DNA from: an uncultured Candidatus Melainabacteria bacterium
Lineage (GTDB): Bacteria > Cyanobacteriota > Vampirovibrionia > Gastranaerophilales > Gastranaerophilaceae
NCBI GenBank assembly: GCA_934754655.1
Contig: CAKVIC010000003.1
Location: 62,001-126,000 of the forward strand
Reading direction: 5' to 3'
DNA: 64,000 nucleotides
Every line of letters begins with the position of its first letter. Positions within the stretch are counted from its first letter, which is position 1. Below, piece by piece: positions 18,274 to 26,488 of the stretch. Both the position numbers and the translations under genes were made by a program. The notes beneath the pieces were generated by a model. The model worked only from the letters and a program-made list of their open reading frames with translations. It did no database searches and was not told the origin of the DNA.

Positions 18274-18337
18274 AGTTTGGTGCGTTTATACGCGCCATTT
18301 GAAATTATAAAGGTGGCGCGTATAAACGCACCAAACT
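18274..18337 (+). terminator. Strong rho-independent terminator
   Basis: A perfect 24-bp stem with a 16-base loop is followed by ATTTTT, six bases after the stop of the small membrane protein gene. Confidence 0.9.
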
Positions 18338-18346
18338 ATTTTTAAT

Positions 18347-18385
18347 AAAAGAGGTCGCTTATAAAAAATATAAGCGACCTCTTTT
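18347..18385. terminator. Bidirectional terminator before the hook gene end
   Basis: A 17-bp stem (AAAAGAGGTCGCTTATA and its complement) with a short A-rich loop is flanked by A and T runs. It ends the minus-strand fliJ-fliK-hook operon. Confidence 0.88.
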
Positions 18386-18400
18386 AATTTATTCCATAAA

Positions 18401-19234
18401 TTACGTTGCAAGTTCTAATGTTGATTGCAAGAGCTCTTTATTTGTTTTAATCAAAGATTTAACCAATTCCATCTGGACTTTTGCTTGCTGATAATCAGAC
18501 ATATTGGCTTTTAAATCTACATTTGATTGTTCTAAAAGCCCTGAACGAATTTCACCACATCCAACAACAGGTTTGCCAGATTCAGGAGTTTCTACGAATA
18601 ATCCATCTTTTACTTCATACAATCCGCTTGGATTATGGAAATTTGCCGTTGCAATTTTATATAAAGGAACTGAACGATTGCCACCATCAGCTTTTCCATA
18701 AATTGTACCATCATTTTTAATTTCATACTCATCATATTTGCCTAAAAACTTACCATTATTAGGATCTATCCAAAGCTTAATATTCGTAGTCGGAATACTC
18801 ATTGCTCCACCTTTTAAAGCAGTTTCTTCGTATAAATCCGCACTTATTGATTTTGTACCAGCCATAATTTCGCCTTTATCATTCAAAATATAGCCTTGAA
18901 CTGTATAACCGTTTTTAGCCTTGTAAACACCTTCTGAATCAAACGTAAACTCACCTAAACGTGTGTAAGAAACGCTACCTTCAGGGTTTCTTATTATGAA
19001 AAATCCTTTTCCTTCAAGAAACAAATTCTCGTTTGAAGTTCCTGGGGTTGACTTACCTTGTCCTTGATTTTTTACATGCTGATCCATTACTGCGCCACCG
19101 AGAAAAGTTTTAAAATTGATTTTGTTTTCGCGAAATCCTGGAGAATACATATTCGTCATATTATCAGCCAATACGTCTATCCACTGCAATGTGGCTTTTT
19201 GCGTGTTGACTGCTGTTGTATAAAGGTCATTCAT
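18401..19234 (-). CDS. Flagellar hook/rod protein, FlgE/FlgF/FlgG family
   Basis: The 277-residue protein has the N-terminal rod-type helix followed by ADNMTNMYSPGFRENKINF, the middle FLEGKGFFIIRNPEGSVSYT motif and the C-terminal GLLEQSNVDLKANMSDYQ motif of hook and rod proteins, which polymerise on the periplasmic and external axis of the flagellum. It is short for a classical FlgE, but its place directly after fliK-like and fliJ-like genes favours a hook role. The C-terminal helix is unusual in lacking the common QRAYQAN sequence. Its ATG overlaps the preceding stop by eight bases (ATGAATGA). Confidence 0.88.
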   Translation of the reverse strand: MNDLYTTAVNTQKATLQWIDVLADNMTNMYSPGFRENKINFKTFLGGAVMDQHVKNQGQGKSTPGTSNENLFLEGKGFFIIRNPEGSVSYTRLGEFTFDSEGVYKAKNGYTVQGYILNDKGEIMAGTKSISADLYEETALKGGAMSIPTTNIKLWIDPNNGKFLGKYDEYEIKNDGTIYGKADGGNRSVPLYKIATANFHNPSGLYEVKDGLFVETPESGKPVVGCGEIRSGLLEQSNVDLKANMSDYQQAKVQMELVKSLIKTNKELLQSTLELAT

Positions 19235-20231
19235 CGTTGCGCCCCTTTCTTTGATTATCTTTATTTTTATCTCGTTGATTTCTTTGATTTAATTCGCCAT
19301 AATTTATGTTATTTTCATCAAACCGTTGTTTTAATAATGGTAAATTTTCCTTCAGATATGCTTCTGCAACTTGAGAACTTGGAAGAAAATCTGCTGAGAG
19401 TTTACCATCTCTTGTTATTTTTATAATGATAGAAATGTTATTGTCAAAATCTATTCTAAAAGGTTTGTTTTCATTCATCGATTTTGCAATTAAATCAGTA
19501 AGAGTTTTTGAGACTCCAATATTTTTTTCTAAAACTTCACTTGATAAACTATCAAGATTTTGAGCATTGTTATTAACTATATTGGCAAAAAATTCAACAT
19601 CTGATTTATTCATAATAACATTATCATATTTAACAACCGTATCTACAATAATTCCTGATTCTTTATCCAGTTTCAATATTCCATTTTCATTAATCTTTGT
19701 CGCCTGTGTGTTTATTTTTTCAGAAGTATTTAAATCTTGATTATTTAGCAATTTAGATTGACTGATACGGTTTGCTATTGCAATATTTTCTGCCATTGTT
19801 GACATAATCGCAGCTTCTTCTGCTAAATCTTTTAGATTGTTGGCGAGCTGTTTTTCACTGTTTATTTTGTCATTCGCCATAAAAGATGAAAACGGTTGAC
19901 CATTACCTGCAAAATTCATGTTCATATTCATTGCAGGTAATTTATCTTTGTTTTCATTTACTTTCATGTCATTATTTATCAAAATATTTTCCTTATTATC
20001 TTTGTTATCGTCAGAAATCTTTGTATTTTTTAATGAATTTTCAGTATTTTCCTCTGTTTGCTGTAGACTTTTATTATTATTTTCAGGAATTTTTTCTGTA
20101 CTTTGATTTTTTTCTAATTCTTCTAATTCATTAGAAAAAATAACCTCTGTATTTTGATTTGTCGATGAGCTTTTTGAGGTATTATCATTTTTCATATTAA
20201 TGTTTGTTGTATTTATATTCATATTATCCAT
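19227..20231 (-). CDS. fliK: FliK-like flagellar hook-length control protein
   Basis: The 334-residue protein has a long asparagine-, lysine- and glutamate-rich, probably disordered N-terminal two thirds. The C-terminal part (FRIDFDNNISIIIKITRDGK, then LKENLPLLKQRFDENNINYG) resembles the FliK C-terminal core that measures hook length and switches export specificity. The low-complexity N-terminus with methionine/asparagine repeats fits the ruler segment. No signal peptide is present, as expected for a flagellar export substrate. It overlaps fliJ and the hook gene by eight bases each. The identification rests on the short C-terminal region and context. Confidence 0.75.
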   Translation of the reverse strand: MDNMNINTTNINMKNDNTSKSSSTNQNTEVIFSNELEELEKNQSTEKIPENNNKSLQQTEENTENSLKNTKISDDNKDNKENILINNDMKVNENKDKLPAMNMNMNFAGNGQPFSSFMANDKINSEKQLANNLKDLAEEAAIMSTMAENIAIANRISQSKLLNNQDLNTSEKINTQATKINENGILKLDKESGIIVDTVVKYDNVIMNKSDVEFFANIVNNNAQNLDSLSSEVLEKNIGVSKTLTDLIAKSMNENKPFRIDFDNNISIIIKITRDGKLSADFLPSSQVAEAYLKENLPLLKQRFDENNINYGELNQRNQRDKNKDNQRKGRNDE

Positions 20232-20721
20232 CCAAAATATTCATTTCTTCTTGACTTAACATTTTTTCAAGCGCTTCAGCTTCTTCTTGATTTTCTCTTG
20301 ATTGTATAAAGAATCTTTGCACACCAATTTCTGAAAACTGTTTTAATTCTTGAGCTTTTTCTTCTTCTAAATAAGCTTCATGCTGTTTTTCTTTATGCTT
20401 TTCAAGTACTTTTACAGCTTGCTCAAGTTTTATTAATTTTTGAGTTTCCTCATCAAGAATTGCTTGTACTCGTTGCCGTTCTTGTTCTAGAGCCTCTGCT
20501 TTATCCCAAAGATGATGCAAATAATTGTCATAATATTCCATCATTTTGTAATCCGCAGTTTTTCTATTTGTAATAGTTTGCTGAATTTCAGCTTCATTTT
20601 TTCGAATATTTTCCTCTGCAATATAAACCTCTTGTTGTGCTTTTTGAACTACAATCAATTGCTCTTCTTTTTTTCGTATCCGAAAATCTAGTATTTTTTG
20701 AAGTCTATATCTAAAGGGCAT
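20224..20721 (-). CDS. fliJ: FliJ-like flagellar export chaperone
   Basis: The 165-residue protein starts MPFRYRLQKILDFRIRKKEE, a typical FliJ opening, and is an almost continuous coiled coil rich in E, K and Q. FliJ is the stalk-like partner of the FliI ATPase and FlhA in flagellar type III export. ATG 20721 is preferred because GAGAG lies about eight bases upstream; a TTG at 20736 is possible. It heads a three-gene overlapping operon fliJ-fliK-hook. fliI, normally next to fliJ, is absent from the window. Confidence 0.82.
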   Translation of the reverse strand: MPFRYRLQKILDFRIRKKEEQLIVVQKAQQEVYIAEENIRKNEAEIQQTITNRKTADYKMMEYYDNYLHHLWDKAEALEQERQRVQAILDEETQKLIKLEQAVKVLEKHKEKQHEAYLEEEKAQELKQFSEIGVQRFFIQSRENQEEAEALEKMLSQEEMNILDG

Positions 20722-20893
20722 AATATATTCTCTCAATTTATATTATTATGCATTTTTATAATAAAAAATACATCTATTTATATGATATATATAAAGAAAA
20801 CCACAAGAAAGTCATATTTTTTTGTAAAATTCAGTTGAAATACAAGCTTTATGATGATTAAATGTAAATTTTTGTTAAAAAATCAAGAAATAG

Positions 20894-20921
20894 TTGCATG
20901 TTAGCAAAATTTATATATAAT
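20894..20921 (+). promoter_or_regulatory. HU gene promoter
   Basis: TTGCAT (20894-20899), 16-bp spacer and a perfect TATAAT (20916-20921), about 45 bp ahead of the HU start codon. Confidence 0.7.
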
Positions 20922-20965
20922 ATTATACATGAGCGTTGATGTATACGCTAGAAAAGGAGAGAAAT

Positions 20966-21238
20966 ATGAACAAAGAAGAATTAATTGAACAAATTTCAAA
21001 GAGTGCAAAAGTTTCTAAGAAAATGGCTTCAGAAGTTTTATCAGCAACTCTTGACACAATTCAATCTTCAGTTAAGAAAGGACACAAAGTAACTTTAGTT
21101 GGTTTTGGTACTTTCTCATCTAAGAAAAGATCAGCTAGAATGGGACGTAACCCACAAACTGGTAAAGCAATTAAAATTGCTGCAAAAACAGTTCCTTCAT
21201 TCTCAGCTGGTAAAAAGTTCAAAGAATTAGTAAAATAG
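20966..21238 (+). CDS. hup: HU family DNA-binding protein
   Basis: HU is a small dimeric nucleoid protein that bends DNA. The 90-residue length, the start MNKEELIEQISKSAKVSKKM, and the beta-arm region GRNPQTGKAIKIAAKTVPSF are diagnostic. ATG 20966 is chosen because AAAGGAGAG lies seven bases upstream and the length then fits the family. It is monocistronic: its own promoter precedes it and a terminator follows 18 bp after the stop. Confidence 0.97.
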   Translation: MNKEELIEQISKSAKVSKKMASEVLSATLDTIQSSVKKGHKVTLVGFGTFSSKKRSARMGRNPQTGKAIKIAAKTVPSFSAGKKFKELVK

Positions 21239-21255
21239 TTTTTTAACTTATAACC

Positions 21256-21289
21256 AAAACCCGAGATGTATTATTACACCTCGGGTTTT
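21256..21289 (+). terminator. HU terminator
   Basis: A stem AAAACCCGAGATGT pairs with ACACCTCGGGTTTT with one mismatch and continues into a T-run. Confidence 0.88.
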
Positions 21290-21310
21290 TTATTATTTTA
21301 TTCATAAAAC

Positions 21311-21346
21311 AAAAACCTCGGAACATCTAAAGTGTTTCGAGGTTTT
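21311..21346 (-). terminator. Terminator of the binding-protein/TolC fusion gene
   Basis: An imperfect stem AAAACCTCG...CGAGGTTTT lies 19 bp after the minus-strand stop, followed on that strand by a T-rich stretch. Confidence 0.8.
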
Positions 21347-21364
21347 CACATTTTATATCAAATT

Positions 21365-23788
21365 CTACAAAGAGAAATCTGGTTCAGCTGCCAATACTTT
21401 TGGTATTCCTTCAATAAATTTCTTAGCATCCGGAGTTGCCTTTGTCCAGTTTACTGAAATCAAACCACGTTGTACCCATAATAATTCTTTAAAGAATTCA
21501 TATTGAGAATTAACAGCATTGATTTTTTCCATTATATAAGCATCTTGTGCATCTGCCAATTGTGAAATAGGCGCTTTACCTTGCAAATACATTGCTTTCA
21601 CAGATTGATAGTTTTCAACTTGAGCAAACATTGCTTTATAAGATTTTTCAATCATAAAATATTTTGAAATTGCTCTGTTAATAACCTCTCTAATGTTCAT
21701 CTCAATGGCTGTATTAACTTCTTCTAAATAAGTATTTAATTGGTTTAATTCTGATTTACATCTTGCGATTTCAGCAAATTTTTGACCACCTTCAATAGGT
21801 TTCCATTGAGCAGCTATCATAAATCTACCTGAATTTCTGTCAAATTGATCAGCTTTTACACCATAATAGTTTTGCAATGTTGCCATACTACTTGAATTGT
21901 AAGCATTATAAGGCAAGTTTCTATCAAATTGAGAACCATACTCCATTGTCATCATTGCATTTGGCATAACAAATTTTTGAACATAATTTGATATTTCAGC
22001 TTTTTTCATTGCAATAGCAGCTTTCAACTTTGTAGTTTCAGGTGAAAGCTCAATTACTTCCTTAACCAACATATCAGTAAATTGATCCAATTTTTGAGGA
22101 GTTCTTACGTGATCTAATATATGAATATCAGATGAGAAGAATGCCGGATCATTAGCTGTCAAAGGCGCAAAATCGAATTCTTCTTTTTGGTCCTTATAAA
22201 GCAATTTATTCATTTGAACTTTAAGGTTATTAAGTTCTGCAACCATACCTAGCATGCGTTTTTCTTCTTGAGAAACAATACCAGCCCAATAAAGTGCTTC
22301 TTCTCTTCCACAAATACCACTTTTCATACGTACTTGCGCTATTGCTAAATTTTCACGACTTTCTGCAAGTCTTTCATGTTGAATTTTTACAATATTATCT
22401 AACATCAAAATATCAACATACAAATTTGCAACTTGGTGACCAATATTTTGTTCTTGTAAAAGCTTTTCAGCTTTATCAAATTTTAATTTTTTGTGTTTTA
22501 CAATGATATTAGTTACCAAATCCGGCGCATAAATCATTTGATCCATACCAACTTTAAATTGTCCGACTCTTGTAGGAACATCTTGGTATGAAAGCGCGTA
22601 ATCCTTATTATAAGTTTGATAACCTAAATCAATTCTTAAAGTTGGCAAATACTTCATATATGCAGCATAGGTTGATCTACGAGCAGCATCTACCAAGTAT
22701 TTCTTTTGTTTGATATCTAAGTTACTTTCTTCAACTTTGTTTAAAACGTAAGTTAAATCATATTTTGTTACAGGCTTATTAGAAAGTACCTCACAATTAT
22801 TAAGTAATCTCAATGGGGCATTATATCCAATAGCTGCACCGGAATCTTTGTTATAGAAAATTACTTTATCATCATAAAATGGAATTTTTTCATTTTTAAC
22901 AATTGCACCATGCAAATATCCATGAATATTAAAAGATGTTGATTCTGCAAGTTTTCTGTCTGCATCAGGAGTTGATGTTCCCATCAAAGCTCCAATTTTA
23001 ACATCTTCTTCACCTAAAGATGAAAATGTTGGTAACTTTTTAGAATTCAAAGTTGCATATAATTCTTTTCTTTGCTCAACTGACAAATTGAACAAAGGCG
23101 TTACAAAAACAGAATCGACGTCATTTGGCAAATTGTTTACAACTTTATTATAATTACCGCTATTTACCGGCAACACAACAAATTGCAAATCACATTTCTT
23201 TTCTTCAAATTTCTTTTGAATCAAAGAATTCCAATCTTTTTGTGTATTATAAAAATTTTCGTTCATCAAAACTGCAGTTTTATGTTGCGTTGGAACTAAT
23301 TTTTTAAACAAAATAAAATCATTAACATATTGTTTTACAGGGTTAAAAAACGCGTTTGAACCCATATCACGCAAACCGTATTCATCAATCGTGATAACAA
23401 ATTTATTTTTATTTTGTTTATCTATTAAATAATTACTTGATAAATAACCAAGAGAAACAACTGTTGTTGCTCTTGATTTTAAAGCCTTTTCTGAAACATC
23501 TTTTGCACTATTTTCAGACCAATTACCTGTAAATATCAAATCATTTGGATAAACTGCTATATAATCAGGTAACAAAGAACGTGTTATTGTCTTTTTAAAA
23601 GTTTCCATAACTTCAGCATTTTTATCTGAAGGTCCATCAAAAACAAATGCAATGTCTATTTTTCTTGCATTAGGTGCTGGTTTTAAAACATTTTGCTGTG
23701 GCATAGCTGGAGCTGCCATAACCATACCAATACCGGTATAATTTATAAATAGCAAGGCAGACAATACTATGCTTAAAATCTTTTTCAT
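21365..23788 (-). CDS. Periplasmic-binding-protein-like domain fused to TolC-like outer membrane factor
   Basis: The 807-residue protein starts with a signal peptide (MKKILSIVLSALLFINYTGI, cut near AA-APAMP). Residues about 45-330 look like a type I periplasmic-binding fold: KIDIAFVFDGPSDKN, then ATTVVSLGYLSSNYL, TAVLMNENFY, SVFVTPLFNLS. Residues about 345-790 look like a TolC/outer-membrane-efflux protein with long helices and a second repeat (KKYLVDAARRSTYAAYMKYL, PTLRIDLGYQ; later ISKYFMIEKSYKAMFAQVEN). It probably sits in the outer membrane with a large periplasmic sensor or binding head. ATG 23788 follows AAAGGAGAG. No transporter or adaptor gene is adjacent, so the substrate is unknown. 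Confidence 0.78.
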   Translation of the reverse strand: MKKILSIVLSALLFINYTGIGMVMAAPAMPQQNVLKPAPNARKIDIAFVFDGPSDKNAEVMETFKKTITRSLLPDYIAVYPNDLIFTGNWSENSAKDVSEKALKSRATTVVSLGYLSSNYLIDKQNKNKFVITIDEYGLRDMGSNAFFNPVKQYVNDFILFKKLVPTQHKTAVLMNENFYNTQKDWNSLIQKKFEEKKCDLQFVVLPVNSGNYNKVVNNLPNDVDSVFVTPLFNLSVEQRKELYATLNSKKLPTFSSLGEEDVKIGALMGTSTPDADRKLAESTSFNIHGYLHGAIVKNEKIPFYDDKVIFYNKDSGAAIGYNAPLRLLNNCEVLSNKPVTKYDLTYVLNKVEESNLDIKQKKYLVDAARRSTYAAYMKYLPTLRIDLGYQTYNKDYALSYQDVPTRVGQFKVGMDQMIYAPDLVTNIIVKHKKLKFDKAEKLLQEQNIGHQVANLYVDILMLDNIVKIQHERLAESRENLAIAQVRMKSGICGREEALYWAGIVSQEEKRMLGMVAELNNLKVQMNKLLYKDQKEEFDFAPLTANDPAFFSSDIHILDHVRTPQKLDQFTDMLVKEVIELSPETTKLKAAIAMKKAEISNYVQKFVMPNAMMTMEYGSQFDRNLPYNAYNSSSMATLQNYYGVKADQFDRNSGRFMIAAQWKPIEGGQKFAEIARCKSELNQLNTYLEEVNTAIEMNIREVINRAISKYFMIEKSYKAMFAQVENYQSVKAMYLQGKAPISQLADAQDAYIMEKINAVNSQYEFFKELLWVQRGLISVNWTKATPDAKKFIEGIPKVLAAEPDFSL

Positions 23789-23896
23789 TATCTCTCCTTT
23801 CAAAACTATCATCTAGTTTTCATTACTAGATTGATTATATCATAAACATTTTTTGTTTTGATAAAAAAATTTACAATTTGAAATATAATTATAAAG

Positions 23897-23931
23897 TGAG
23901 GGCGAAAAAATCGTAGATTTTTTCGCCCTCA
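23897..23931 (-). terminator. Hairpin after the rubrerythrin gene
   Basis: A perfect 16-bp stem (TGAGGGCGAAAAAATC and complement) with loop GTA, about 50 bp past the stop at 23979. The following T-run is weak. Confidence 0.7.
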
Positions 23932-23978
23932 TTTATTATAAAAAATTTATGTAACACTTCTTGCATGCTAAATTTACA

Positions 23979-24521
23979 TTACGCAAAATATCTTGACAAC
24001 AAGCCATCAAATCCACGTCCATGACGAGCTTCATCTTTTGCCATTTCATGAACTGTATCATGTATTGCATCTAAATTCAATTCTTTTGCGCGTTTTGCAA
24101 GTTTCATTTTACCGTCACAAGCTCCAAATTCAGCTTCTGCACGCAATTCCAAATTTTTCTTGGTAGAAGTTGTTACAACTTCGCCCAACAATTCTGCGAA
24201 TTTTGCAGCATGTTCAGCTTCTTCAAAAGCATAACGTTTATATGCTTCAGCAATTTCCGGATATCCTTCTCTATCCGCTTGTCTTGACATTGCAAGATAC
24301 ATGCCAACTTCTGTGCATTCTCCAACAAAATTAGCTCTTAAACCTTCTAATACTTCAGAATCAACATCTTTTGCAACACCAATTCTGTGTTCATCTGCAT
24401 AATTTTTATTGTTTTCATCCAACATTGTAAACGCTTCTTTTGCAGCACCACAAATAGGACATTTTTCAGGTGCTACATCATTTGATGTGTAACCACATAC
24501 TGAGCATACAAATTTAGCCAT
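23979..24521 (-). CDS. Reverse rubrerythrin (N-terminal rubredoxin, C-terminal di-iron domain)
   Basis: Rubrerythrins reduce hydrogen peroxide, and in the reverse form also O2, using a di-iron centre fed by a rubredoxin. In this 180-residue protein the rubredoxin FeS4 site is first (CSVCGY at 6-11, CPICG at 21-25), and the ferritin-like four-helix domain follows (NFVGECTEVGMYL, FEEAEHAAKFAELLGE, MAKDEARHGRGFDG). Domain order is the opposite of classical rubrerythrin and matches reverse rubrerythrins of anaerobes. ATG 24521 follows AAGGAG. It is likely cytoplasmic and part of oxidative-stress defence. Confidence 0.93.
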   Translation of the reverse strand: MAKFVCSVCGYTSNDVAPEKCPICGAAKEAFTMLDENNKNYADEHRIGVAKDVDSEVLEGLRANFVGECTEVGMYLAMSRQADREGYPEIAEAYKRYAFEEAEHAAKFAELLGEVVTTSTKKNLELRAEAEFGACDGKMKLAKRAKELNLDAIHDTVHEMAKDEARHGRGFDGLLSRYFA

Positions 24522-24671
24522 AATAAAATCTCCTTACTTAAATCTTTTTTTACTACATACTAATTATAACAAAAAATATGTTTATTATATTAAATTATTA
24601 CAATTGTTAACATTTAAAATTCAGACATCTACTTTTATCTTAAGACTTTGCGCTAATGAAATAAGGCAAAA

Positions 24672-25079
24672 ATGTTACATAATAAAAATATGTACAACTT
24701 ATTTTGGTATCATCAATTAATACAACCACCTTACACTCCACCTGATTGGATTTTTTTGCCTGCTTGGCTAATTTTATACATTCTAATTTTTATTTCTTTT
24801 ATTTTATACACAAAAAAACGTTCTTACAGAACAAAAATGAATGGTTATATTTTATTTTTAACACAGTTAATATTAAATATTTGCTGGACACCCGCATTTT
24901 TTTATTACCAAAGTCCACAACTCGCATTTTTTATCATAATTCTTTTAGACATGACCGTATTACTTACTATTATTGATTTTATAAAAGTTGATAAAACCGC
25001 AGGATATTTACTTTTACCATATTTTCTTTGGATAATTTTTGCAACATACTTAAATCTCGGAATTATTATCCTCAACTAA
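24672..25079 (+). CDS. tspO: TspO/MBR family membrane protein
   Basis: TspO proteins are small five-helix membrane proteins that bind tetrapyrroles and other ligands and act in stress responses. This 135-residue protein contains PPYTPPDWIFLPAWLILY, LNICWTPAFFYYQSP and LLPYFLWIIFATYLNLGI, which are the three conserved stretches. It is slightly short (usual 150-160) at the N-terminus. ATG 24672 has TAAGGC upstream; ATG 24690 is an alternative. It is divergent from the reverse rubrerythrin gene and ends at a terminator shared with ftsZ. Confidence 0.9.
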   Translation: MLHNKNMYNLFWYHQLIQPPYTPPDWIFLPAWLILYILIFISFILYTKKRSYRTKMNGYILFLTQLILNICWTPAFFYYQSPQLAFFIIILLDMTVLLTIIDFIKVDKTAGYLLLPYFLWIIFATYLNLGIIILN

Positions 25080-25105
25080 AAAAGTCGCTTATAAAGCGAC
25101 TTTTT
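25078..25105. terminator. Bidirectional terminator, tspO / ftsZ
   Basis: A 12-bp stem AAAAAGTCGCTT with loop ATA, A-run before and T-run after, between convergent genes. Confidence 0.88.
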
Positions 25106-25129
25106 AATAAAATATATCAAATACTCAAA

Positions 25130-26326
25130 TTATTTTTTCAAGAAATCCGGAATTTGAATATCAAATGACGGAGTAGTTGGCGCCTTTGAAGCCATAGAGC
25201 TTGAAGAAGAATTTTGAGAACCAGAAAATGCTGATGAGAAAAATTCTGCAGCACTTATTGAACGATTTTCAACTTTTTCTTCTATTGGCATTTGAGAACG
25301 TAATTCAAAACCAGTTGCAATAACTGTTATTTGAATTTCACCTTGAATATTATCATCAACTACAGCACCAATAATAATACGTGCATCATCAAGAACCGCG
25401 TCATTAATAATATTTGTTGCATCAGTAACTTCGTGCAATGTCATATCAGGTCCACCAGTGATATTAACAATTACACCACTTGCACCATTGATTGAAGATT
25501 CTAACAATTGAGAATTAATCGCAATCTTAGCAGCTTCAATAGCACGACCCTCACCAGTACCTCTACCAATGCCCATCAATGCAGAACCAGATGCTTGCAT
25601 TACACTCTTAACATCCGCGAAGTCTACGTTAATCAAACCTGGGATGGTAATTATATCAGAAATACCTTGTACACCTCTTAAAAGAACTTCATCAACAACT
25701 ATAAATGATTCTTGCAACGAAACTCTTCTATCAACTACGTCAAGCAATTTGTCATTAGGTATAACGATAAGAGCGTCTACAGCTTCTCTTAATTTTTCTA
25801 AACCTTGTTGAGCTTGATTTTGTCTACGTTTACCTTCAAAAGAGAAAGGTTTTGTTACAACACCGATTGTCAAAATACCTAAATCTTTTGCGATTTTTGC
25901 AACAATCGGAGCCGCACCAGTACCTGTACCACCACCCATGCCGGCAGTTACAAATACCATATCAGCACCTTCAATCGCATTAGTAATATCTTGTTGAGCT
26001 TCTTCTGCGGCTTTTTCACCAACTTGAGGCTCTCCACCGGCACCAAGTCCATTTGTCAATTTTGCACCTAATTGAATTCTATTCTTACAAGTTGAAGCAT
26101 TCAAAATTTGTAAATCAGTATTCATTAACCAAAATTCAACACCTGTTAAACCTGATTTTATCATTCGATTAACGGCATTACCACCGCCGCCACCGACACC
26201 AATAACTTTAATCTTAGCAGGTCCAACCCCTGGAGCTTGTGCTATATTATCAGATGATTGCATACTATAACTGTCTGATGCAGTATCTATTTTCTTTCCA
26301 AAAATATCAGGTCCTAAATTATCCAC
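25130..26326 (-). CDS. ftsZ: Cell division protein FtsZ
   Basis: FtsZ is the tubulin-like GTPase that forms the division ring at mid-cell. The 398-residue protein has IGVGGGGGNAVNRMIKSGL near residue 40, the tubulin signature AGMGGGTGTGAAPIVAKIAK, and the T7 loop region VNVDFADV-type sequence LINVDFADVKSVM. It ends with a variable linker and the conserved partner-binding tail IQIPDFLKK. Translation most likely begins at GTG 26326 with AGAGGT eight bases upstream. It is not in a dcw cluster here: glnA is upstream and tspO convergent. Confidence 0.97.
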   Translation of the reverse strand: MDNLGPDIFGKKIDTASDSYSMQSSDNIAQAPGVGPAKIKVIGVGGGGGNAVNRMIKSGLTGVEFWLMNTDLQILNASTCKNRIQLGAKLTNGLGAGGEPQVGEKAAEEAQQDITNAIEGADMVFVTAGMGGGTGTGAAPIVAKIAKDLGILTIGVVTKPFSFEGKRRQNQAQQGLEKLREAVDALIVIPNDKLLDVVDRRVSLQESFIVVDEVLLRGVQGISDIITIPGLINVDFADVKSVMQASGSALMGIGRGTGEGRAIEAAKIAINSQLLESSINGASGVIVNITGGPDMTLHEVTDATNIINDAVLDDARIIIGAVVDDNIQGEIQITVIATGFELRSQMPIEEKVENRSISAAEFFSSAFSGSQNSSSSSMASKAPTTPSFDIQIPDFLKK

Positions 26327-26488
26327 CGATTCTACCTCTTTTATTTAACTACACTATAAGTAACATATTAACATAGTATTTTAAATAAAAAAAATTGTAA
26401 AGTTTTTTGCTAATTTTTGTAAACCTAAATTAATATATGTTTACATTTCGATTTTAGAAAAATTTACGAATTTTTACTCAAAATCTCA

